DNA from: Streptomyces sp. Y2F8-2
Lineage (GTDB): Bacteria; Actinomycetota; Actinomycetes; Streptomycetales; Streptomycetaceae
Direction of reading: 5' to 3'
NCBI RefSeq assembly: GCF_014905555.1
Contig: NZ_BNGS01000001.1
Span: 496,001-560,000 of the forward strand
Length of the DNA: 64,000 bases
The notes beneath the pieces are model-generated. The model did no database searches and was not told the origin of the DNA. It saw only the letters and a list, made by a program, of their open reading frames with translations. Positions 50,094 to 58,800 of this stretch are shown here, in pieces. Positions within the stretch are counted from its first letter, which is position 1, and the number at the start of each line of letters is the position of its first letter. The position numbers and the translations under genes are program-made.

Positions 50094-50982
50094 GGTCGGA
50101 GGTGGGCGTACGGGACGCGCTCGCCGCACTGTCCGGCGGTGGCGTGCCGTCGGCCGACGCGCTGCCCGGAAGGGGGGAGGTGGGCGCGCCGCCCTCTGCG
50201 GTGTTCTCCCGGGTCGGGTCGACGCCGACGGTCAGCGTCGCGACGAAGCCCGTCTCGGCGTCCCCGGTGACCGTCATCAGCCCGTCCCTGGCGCCGCCAC
50301 CACGGTAGACCGGGTCGTGCGCGAGCCGGGTACGGGTGCCCGTGTGCTGGGTGTACGGGGCCTTCGCGTACACCGCGTCGGCGTCGCCGTCGGGGAAGAA
50401 GAGCTGCCCGGTCCAGTTGACCCTGCCGCCCTTGTAGGTGCCGGCGGTCTTCTTGCCTCCGGTGTGCACCTTGACGTTGAGGTGCGGGGCGCGCCCCGTG
50501 TACCAGCCGGGGAAGATCGTCACGAACTCGACGACGCCGTCGGCGCCGGTGGTCTGGAAGCCGCGCAGGTACGTCGTGGGGGCGATGCCGCTGACGTGGC
50601 TCTCGGCGGGTGCCGTGCCGCCCGGGCGGACGGCGGGGAAGCCGGAGTGGTAGCCCCAGGCGTCGCACTGCCAGATCTCGACGGCCGCGTCCTTCAGGAG
50701 GGCGCAGACATGGGGCTCGTCGCGCACGGTGAGCCGTACGGTGAGCGGGACCCCTTCCTTGCCCTCGGTGATGTCCCTGCGGAAGGGCGCGTCGGCCAGG
50801 TGGTACGGCCCTTGCGTGACGCTCGGGTTGAGCACGCACAGCTGCGCGCCGGGTGCCTCGTGGGCGTCCGGCGCGTGCCGGTGGGAGGACGAGCAGGCGC
50901 CGGTCCCCAGTCCCAGGACGGCACCCACGGCGGCACCGCCCAGCCTGAGCGCACGCCGCCGGGTGAAGTCGCTATCGGTCAT
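50041..50982 (-). CDS. Tat-exported lipoprotein intradiol ring-cleavage dioxygenase
   Basis: A 313-residue protein; ATG at 50982 begins MTDSDFTRRRALRLGGAAVG, a twin-arginine signal ending in a lipobox-like GACSSS. The catalytic beta-sandwich matches catechol/protocatechuate dioxygenases: TQGPYHLADAPFRRDITEG, VEIWQCDAWGYHSGF (Tyr ligand), TTYLRGFQTTGADG, FVTIFPGWYTGRAPHLNVKVH (Tyr and His ligands). The usual HIH pair reads HLN-V-K-V-H, so the second His position should be checked. It would cleave catechol-like aromatics with Fe3+ outside the cell. The C-terminal 50 residues are Pro/Ser/Ala-rich and run antisense through the end of nasA. Confidence 0.82.
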   Translation of the reverse strand: MTDSDFTRRRALRLGGAAVGAVLGLGTGACSSSHRHAPDAHEAPGAQLCVLNPSVTQGPYHLADAPFRRDITEGKEGVPLTVRLTVRDEPHVCALLKDAAVEIWQCDAWGYHSGFPAVRPGGTAPAESHVSGIAPTTYLRGFQTTGADGVVEFVTIFPGWYTGRAPHLNVKVHTGGKKTAGTYKGGRVNWTGQLFFPDGDADAVYAKAPYTQHTGTRTRLAHDPVYRGGGARDGLMTVTGDAETGFVATLTVGVDPTRENTAEGGAPTSPLPGSASADGTPPPDSAASASRTPTSDLTPRSPGPSAPAVPRTP

Positions 50983-51205
50983 GGCCGGGACCCTAGGTGG
51001 CGCGACACGACGGTGAGCGGGGGCGCACGGGGCGGTCGCCCACACGAGGGACGCACGCAGGTGAGTCAGGGGGGCTGGAGAAGCGAGCGGGGCAAGGCCG
51101 TGCGGTAACTGATCACGGTCGCCTGACCGTTTTTCCGTTCCTCGAAAGAGTGAACGCTCCTCCATCGCCCGGCAGCCGTGTCTGCGCTTCGCCAAGGCTG
51201 TGCGT

Positions 51206-52110
51206 ATGGTCACCGCCACCCATGAGACCTCCCACCGGATCTTCCAGGACCATCCGGAAGTCCTCGCTCCAGTCTTCAAGGCACTGGGACTGCCGCCGCC
51301 CTTGAAGGCGGACATCGAAGCGATCACCCCCGACGCGACGGAGATCAAACCGTTGGAGCGCCGTGTGGACACGGTGCTGAAGGTCGAGCCGTCCGACGGT
51401 GACGGCTTTCTGCTCGCCATCGAGGCCCAGACAAGACGGGCTCCCGACAAGGGGACCAACGGGTCTATTACGTGAGCTACCTGTACGCCAAGTTCGAACT
51501 GCTGGTGCTGCTGGTCGCCGTCTGTCGCAACCGCTCCACCGCGACGTGGGCGGCCGGGCCGTTCGAGTGCCGAGTCGGCCCCTGGAAGACCCAGGTCACC
51601 CGTCCCTTCGTCCTCGGACCGGACACCATCGCGCGGATCACCGACGAGTCGGAGGTGGCGCGGCAGCCGGCGCTGGCGACGCTCAGTGTCATCGTGCACA
51701 GCGAAAGCGAGGACATCGCGCCCATACTGGAACTGCTGGCCCGCGGAATGCGGTCGTTCGACAAAGCCACGGCCAAGTACTGGTCGGAACTCGTGGAAAT
51801 CGGCCTGGAGGACACTCCGACCCGTGAGACGTGGAGGGAGCTGGAGAAGATGGTCGTCACCTACTTCCCGGGCAGGGGCACGGTCTTCGAGGAGGCCTAC
51901 CTGGACGGCGCGGCCAAGGGCCAGGCCAAGGGCGTTCTGCGCGTCCTGGAAGTGCGTGGGCTCCCGGTCTCCGACGCCGTACGCGAACGCATCACCACCT
52001 GCACCGACCTTGCCCGCCTCGACGATTGGCTCGACCGGGCCGGTACGGTCGAACGGGCGGAGGATCTGTTCGACGAGAACCCGGAGGCTCCCGAGCCGAG
52101 CCCTTGTTGA
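51206..52110 (+). pseudogene. Frameshifted Rpn-family (PD-(D/E)XK) nuclease/transposase-like gene
   Basis: Two adjacent frames encode successive parts of one protein common in Streptomyces. The first, from ATG 51206, reads MVTATHETSHRIFQDHPEVL and LLAIEAQTRRAPDKG, which carries the IEAQ nuclease core, and stops at 51475. The second, open from about 51460, continues YYVSYLYAKFEL, TWAAGPFECRVGPW, VVTYFPGRGTVFEEAYLDG and VRERITTCTDLARLDDWLDR. The joint near 51450-51470 needs a one-base shift. Total length would be about 300 residues, normal for the family. Recombination-promoting nucleases of this type relate to transposases. A sequencing error or programmed shift remains possible. Confidence 0.75.
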
Positions 52111-52305
52111 CCGGCTCGGAGTGGGTACCGCCGAGTTGGTCTGCCATGCCGCCTGGGGAGGCAGACGACAAGTGCCCGGTCCTCAAGGTGGATACCCCGG
52201 CCCAGAACCGCCTGTTCCTGTGCGAGGTCACGGCGAAGATCCTCCACCAGGGCATGGCCCTGCTGGGTCCGGTCGCCCGAGCGTCGCTGACCGATTGCCA
52301 ACGTC

Positions 52306-52345
52306 GACGGCCCAGCCCGAACCTCCTGGTTCGGGCTGGGCCGTC
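52306..52345. terminator. Perfect 18-bp hairpin terminator
   Basis: GACGGCCCAGCCCGAACC (52306-52323) and its exact reverse complement (52328-52345) enclose TCCT. It is the longest perfect stem I found in the window. It lies between the Rpn pseudogene and the converging small gene at 52390-52713, and can serve both. The rest of 52111-52389 holds no supported gene. Confidence 0.8.
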
Positions 52346-52389
52346 TGCGTTGGAGCCCGGAACAAGCGCCCGGCACCCCTACGGTTCGG

Positions 52390-52713
52390 TCACGAACTCT
52401 GCGGATCGGGCCAGGATTCCAGCTGCTCGACAATGGCCTCGAGGGACGCCTGGAACTGCGAATCCGGGATCGAGCCCTGCGCGTACCGCTCCCACAGGTC
52501 CGGAAGCTGTTCCACAGTCATCCCGAATTCGATGACGAGGTCGGCGAGGCGCAGCGGATCGACCGAGACCTTCCCTTCAGTGATCATCCACCGTTGCGCC
52601 GCGGCATACGCCGTGATGCCCCGGCCGGCGAGGGCGACCGTGTCCCAGCCGAGGCGGTCGCTGCTCGCCATCCTGATCAGAGCCTCGTAATATTCCGAGT
52701 TTCTCAGACTCAC
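52390..52713 (-). CDS. Small acidic helical protein, candidate immunity protein
   Basis: A 107-residue protein. GTG at 52713 (VSLRNSEYYEALIRMASSDR) is used, with a GAGG element upstream. The sequence is mostly helical and acidic, with no cysteine and no signal peptide (WDTVALAGRGITAYAAAQRW, LADLVIEFGMTVEQLPDLWE, FQASLEAIVEQLESW). I recognise no family. It lies 94 bp downstream of the RHS toxin gene on the same strand, the classical place for a cytosolic immunity gene. A hairpin between them (52756-52800) suggests that it can be expressed on its own. Function is inferred from position and composition. Confidence 0.65.
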   Translation of the reverse strand: MSLRNSEYYEALIRMASSDRLGWDTVALAGRGITAYAAAQRWMITEGKVSVDPLRLADLVIEFGMTVEQLPDLWERYAQGSIPDSQFQASLEAIVEQLESWPDPQSS

Positions 52714-52755
52714 CGTGGTGCCGCCTCTTTGATCGCGCGCATGCAGGTAGAAAAC

Positions 52756-52800
52756 AGTCGGGCTCCCGCACGGCACAGCGGCCGCACGGGGAGCCCGACT
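52756..52800 (-). terminator. Hairpin between the RHS toxin gene and the candidate immunity gene
   Basis: AGTCGGGCTCCC (52756-52767) and GGGAGCCCGACT (52789-52800) are exact inverted repeats, with a 21-nt loop. On the minus strand the stem is followed by TGTTTTCTACC, a U-rich tail. It ends 7 bases from the RHS stop codon and should at least partly terminate that transcript. Confidence 0.75.
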
Positions 52801-52807
52801 CAGACTG

Positions 52808-55800
52808 TCAGTCCTCGCGGAAGGCGGAGGGCAGGCCTCTCTTGGCCCACACCGCCATGCGAGTTCCGGTCTCGGGTATGTCCGTCACACCTCCCGCCCG
52901 CAGGACATCGCAGACATGCGTCAGACAACTGTTGGTCAGGAAGTCGTACGGCCCCTGCTCCGTTCCGATCCTGCTCGCCTGGAAGGACCGCGCGGCGTCG
53001 GCGTTCGGAAGACGGAAGGAGAACGTCATCGTACCGGTCCCGCCGTTGTAGTTCCTGATCGGCGTCTCGGTGTGCCCCACGTTCGGCATCAACTCGGAGT
53101 GCGTGATGTCTCCCTGCGCGTCCATCACCTCGACGGTGAAGTGAACGTTGGTGCCGTCAGCGGTGTGCGCGTGAACCAGGGCCGTTCCCTCGTCGCCCGT
53201 CGGACACGAGTCGTTGTGGACGAGCAGCGACGTCCCGCCGGCCAGCACGTAGTACGTGTGGACATCACCGACGGTGAGGTTGTGGACGGTCGATCCGAGC
53301 GCCGTCCAGCGCTCCACCGCGGTGACCTGGACGTACGTTCCCGCACTGGTCTGCAGCCACTCGCCGGACTTCAGGTTGGTGGCCTTGATCCACGCGTGCA
53401 GCTCCGGGACCCAGAAGGGGTGGGCATCGGTCGCGGTGACCTCGGCCGTCTTGGTGCCCTTCTTGCCGTCGACGTCGATCGTGACCTTGACCAGGTGCTT
53501 CAGGCCCCGGCCCGTGATCTCGGCCGTGACCGTCTCGATCCGGGTCTCGCCGGTCTTCGGGTCCGTGGCGACGACCTTGTCACCGGTCTTGACCTTCTCG
53601 ATCCGCTTGGTCGAGCCGTCGGCCATGAGGACCTTCGTGCCCGGCGTGAAGCTGTTACACCCGGGACCGCCGCCCTCGGCCTTGCCCGAGCCGCCGCTGC
53701 CGCTGGATCCTCCCTTGCTCTTGGCGGAGCCGCCGGACTTGCCGCCCGGATGGGAGTCGCCGCCGCCCTTGCCGCCGCCTCCGTGGGAGTGCGAGGAGAC
53801 CTTCGGGGCCGCCTCGGCCGCGGCGTGCTTCTGGCGTGGGTTGCCGGTTTTCTTGGCGAGGTCGAGGGCCTTGTCGGCGGTGCGTTTGGCTTCTTCCGCC
53901 GCCTTCTTCCTCGCCCGTTGCGCCGCGAGCTTCTTCGCTCGCTCGATCGCCAGCTTCTTCGCCCGTAGCGCCGCCCTCTCGGCCGCCTTCGCCGCCTTCA
54001 GGACCAGCTCCGCCGCCTTCTTGGCCGCGCGGAAGGACTCGACCGCCTTGATGGTGCGCTTGACGGCCTTCATCACCGCCGGGATCTTGCCGAGCTTCCC
54101 CCACGGGATGGCGTCGAGCACGATGCCCATGCAGGACCACATGTCGCCGCCGAAGCAGGCGATGGCGTCGTTGATGCCGATGAAGTCCTTCAGCGTCTCC
54201 CACGCCACGGCGAGGATCACCGAGGTGAGGGACTTGCCCTGCATCGCCTGCGCCTGCGCGACCTGCGCCGCGGACAGACCCGCGCCCGCGAGGGCCGCGG
54301 CCCGCTCGGAGGCGGTCAGGGCGATGGACTCGCCCGTCGGGTCGGCGTACGTCACCGGGTTGTTGTGCGCGTAGGCGTACCCGTTGGACTGCAGGACGTC
54401 GTTCAGGTCCAGCAGGGGGTCGGCGGACAGGAAACGGCCCACCACCGGGTCGTACAGCCGCGCGCCCAGCCCGACGAAGCCCGAGGCGTTGTCGTCGGTG
54501 GCACCGAGGAACCCGGTGTGCGCCTGCCGGCTGACCCCGATGGTGTCGGTGCCGCGCTGGTTGCCGAACGGGTCCTGCTTGCGGATGCGGACCGACATCC
54601 CGCCGTCGAGGGCGACCTCGGCGTACGGGCTGCCCTGGTGGTCACCGGTGATCGCGACCAGGCGCTCACTCCCGGTGCCGTTGGCGTAGCGCATGACCGC
54701 GCCGCCGGGGGCGTCGTAGGTGCGCTGGGTGTGGACCAGGACGCCGCCCTTCTGGACGGTGACCTCGGCCTCGCCCAGGCTGAGCGTGGCCTGCTTGCCC
54801 TTGATGGTCAGCAGCTGCTCGCCGCCGGGGCCGTAGATGTAACGGGTGTCGTTCTGCGGCGCCCACAGCTGCTCGGCCTTCGTGCCGTCGCAGGTGGCGA
54901 GCACGACCGGGGTCGAGTTCGCCGAGTTGGCGCCCTGGACCGCCAGGCACAGGCCCGAGGCCACGTGGGTCAGCTGGCCGGAGGCGTTGCGCTTGAGCTC
55001 CTGACCGGCCGAGCCGTCGCACTTCTGCAACTGGACGGCCGACCCGGCGGTGTTGCCGGCGGGCTGGACGCACCACTTGTCGTAGACGTTCAGCGTGCCC
55101 TGGTCGGGGTTGGTCCCGCCCGGGGTGGGGCTGAAGCGCCAGTTCTGCGCGATCGAGGCGTTGCACTGGTACAGCTGGATCGCCGTACCCGCGACCGCCG
55201 CACCGCCCTTGAGGTCCAGGCACTTGTCGGCGAGGCCCACGTACGGGGTCCTGCCGGCGGTGCCCTGACCGGTGATGCGGTCGATCTTGCCGTCGTAGGT
55301 CCAGCTCAGCGACTGCTTGTCACCGTTCTGGACGGACGTGATCGTCTTGGTCTCGCCGGTGAGCTCGTACAGCCGCTCCGCCTCGGCCTTGACCTGCGCG
55401 CCGGCCGGCGTGGTGTAGGTCTTCGACACCTTGGTCAGCGTGTGCGGCTGGGTGCCGTCGGCCTTGCCGTAGGCGTAGGTGGTCGTGGCGTCCTTGGCGG
55501 TGGTGCCGGTGAGGTCCTTCTCGGTCAGCTTGGTGCGGTTGCCGAGCAGGTCGTACTCGTACTCCTGCCAGTAGCCGGAGTTGTCCTTCCCGGCCGCCAC
55601 GTTCAGCGAGCCGTCGGCGTTCTTCGGGCCGGCGCAGGCGGTCTCGGGCTTGGAGGTCAGGTCCTTCGCCGTCCACGCCGTCTTCAGCTCACCCAGCGGG
55701 TTGTACGCGAAGCACTGCCGCTCCTCGATGCCGGTGGCCGACTCCGAGACGGAGGTGACGTTGCCGGCCGGGTCGTAGGTGTACGACCGCTTCGAGACGA

Positions 55801-58800
55801 GGTTGCCGGGGAGCAGGGAGGTGTCGCCGCCGTTGGTGGCGCCCTTCTCCCGGTAGACCTGCTGGTCCTTCAGCTCACCACTGGACTCGTCGTAGGTGTT
55901 CTGCGTCCACACCCGGTAGGGCTGGGCGCCGAGCGTGGAGCGCAGCACCTGGCCGTAGGGGTCGTAGACCGTCTCGGAGCCGTACCAGTCCTTGCCGGAG
56001 ATGGAGAGCGGCTTGCCGTCCTTGTTGTAGCGGACGACCAGCTTCTCGGAGGCGAGCTTGCCGATCTTCGGCAGCGTGGACTCCTCCAGCATGCCGTTGT
56101 CGCTGTACTTGTAGGAGTACGTGTACGACTGGTCCAGGCCCCAGGCGGAGGCCACCGTGAGCGGCAGGTTCAGCGTGGTCGAGGTCGGCTGGTAGTCCTT
56201 GGTGTAGCCGTCGACCTTCTGCGTGTACGCCTCACCGTCGGTGTAGCGGGTGGCGGTGGCCGGCATGCCCTTGCCACCGGGCGCCGTGTCATAACCGAAC
56301 TGCGCCAGGAGGGTGCCGCCCGAGTCGTTCAGGCGCTGCTCGGTCGGCCGCGACAGCTGGTCGTAGCCGTTCCAGATGGTGATGTTACGGGCGTTCGTCG
56401 TGGTGAGAACGCGGTCGTGGTTGTCGTACGTCGTCCGCGTGGTGCCCGTGTCCGGGTCGGTAGCGGTCTCGGTGCGGCCGCGGTGGTCGTACGTCCACGT
56501 CCACGGGTGGGCGGTGTCGGCGGAGTTGGTCGCCTTCGCCAGCCGGCCGAGGGCGTCGTAGTCGTACTTCATCGACGTGAAGCCGCCGGGCGCGTCCGGG
56601 TTGAAGGTGTCGACCCGGGAGGTGCGGCCGAGGGCGTCGGTGAAGACGCGGTAGTCGGAGGCGCCGGTCGGGTTGTCGACCTTCGACCAGTCCAGGCCGT
56701 ACTGGTACTTGGTGGCCCGCTCGGGGACCTCCCGCGAGCTGACCGTGCCGGTCTGCGGGTCCGCGACCTTGAGGACCGGGGTCTCCTGCAGCACGCGGCC
56801 GGAACCGTCGTAGGTGTAGCGCGTGATGTTGGGGACCTGCGTGTCGGCGTCCGGGGTGAACAGCTCGCCCGGCGTGGCCTCGTAGGTCAGGTAGGCGTTG
56901 TTGGTCTGCCAGACCTCACCGGAGCTGTTGTACAGCGTGTCGGTGATCAGCCAGCCGCCGCCGTCCGCCTGCTCCTGCTGCTGCCGCTCCCGCCCGAGCC
57001 CGTCGTAGAGGGTGACGGAGGTCTCGACGCGGTCGTTGTAGCCGCGGGTGTAGGTGGTGACGTACGCCGGCTTGCGGTCGGGGTTGGCCGGATCGTACGT
57101 GGGGACCGTGTAGACGGCCCGGAAGTCCGGCACGGCCGTGTCGGAGGGGGCGCGGTCGGCGGCCCATGCCTTCTCGAGGCGGCCCAGCGGGTCGAATTCG
57201 GCCTGCGTGACGTGGCCGTTGGCGTCGGTCGTCTTCGTGGTGGTGCCCCGGCCCGGCTCGATCTCCCGGGTCTCGGAGTGGCCGACCGCGTTGGTCTCGG
57301 TCACCTTGAAGACCTGGCCGGTGGACGGCTCGTAGGTGATCAGGCCCGAGGTCTTGTGGTCCTGGTCCGTGGTGCGGGTGACACGGCCGACGGCGTCGAA
57401 CTCGGTGGTGCCGTCGGACTGCCAGCCGGTGCCGGCCCCGTTGACGGACCAGGTCTCGGACGCCTCGCCCTTGGTGGTGTCGTCGAGCGCGGCGCCGTAG
57501 CCCTGCCCGTCGTAGGCGGTGCGCAGGCCGCTGCTGAGCGTGCTGAGGTCGCTGAAGTCCGCCGCCGCGCAGGTGGTCGGGGAGACCAGGACCTGCCGGG
57601 TCAGACCGATCAGGTTCTTGGCGGTGTTGTGGACGTACTCCGACTTGGTGCACGACTCGTCGCCGGAACGGCCGGTGTCGCCGAGGGACTCCACCAGTAC
57701 GGGCAGACCGTAGGTCGACTCGTAGGTGGTGTGCGTCTTGACGATCCGCAGGGGCCGGTTGTCGTCGGTGTTCGTGGTGGAGGACTTGGTGTACGCGATC
57801 TCGTCCGGCTCGGTCACGCGCCAGGCGCGCAGCGGGTCCAGGCCGTCGTCACGGTCGCGGTGGGCCAGCTCGGTGGCCTCCGGGACGGTGACGGAGCGGG
57901 AGACCCACGCCGTGTCGGGGTCGTCGGCATTGTCGTAGTCGAGTTCTTCGGCGATCCGGCCCGCGAACGGCTCGCGGTCCTTGGCGATCTCGTTGCCCTC
58001 GATGTCCTTCACCGACACGGTGTCGCCCATGCCGCGGAAGAACCGGGTGACGGCCTTGGACCGCTTGGAGCCGATGGACGCGTCGTCGGCTCCGGTGATC
58101 ACCGTGGTCTGCTCGAAACCCGCGAACTGGGAGTAGGTGCGCGTGGACTTCTTGGTGAACTCGGCGTCGGCGAGCTTCCAGCCCGGGTTCTTGTACTGGT
58201 AGGCGGTCTTCGTGGCGAACGCGCCGTCGACGTTGGGGAGTTCCTCGATGGAGTCCACGACGTACTTGTGGAACCAGTCGATGTCCTCGACCTCGGGGTC
58301 GGGGTTCCAGAACGCCGGGTAGCACAGGCGCGTGTTGGACTTCAGCGCCGCGGTGTCGCTCTTGCCGGGCAGGTTGGTGCCGGTCGCGCAGTCGCCCTCG
58401 GGCTTCTTGTAGGTGACGACGGTCTCGCCGCCGTACTCGTTGATGACGCGGGCGACACGCAGCCGGGAGAAGCCGGGGCGCGCGTCGCCCGGGCGCATCA
58501 CCCGGTTGGGCATGTCCTCGGCGTTGGACTCGAAGCGCACCGCGTTCATGGTGACGCTGCGGTCCGTGGTGCCGTTGCGGCCGAAGCCGGTGCGCTGGAT
58601 CGACTCCAGCCACAGCGCGGTGTTCGGGCCGGTCTTCAGGACGGGGAAGCTGTGCTTGAGGTTGTACTGGTCCACCACCTGGCGTGCGGTGGTGTCGGTG
58701 CGGCGCTGCGCGGAGGTCTGGATCTGCACCAGACGCTTGCGGCTCCAGAACGACGGACCCGCGTTCCAGCACTTGCGTGTGTAGGTGGAGGTGACCTGCT

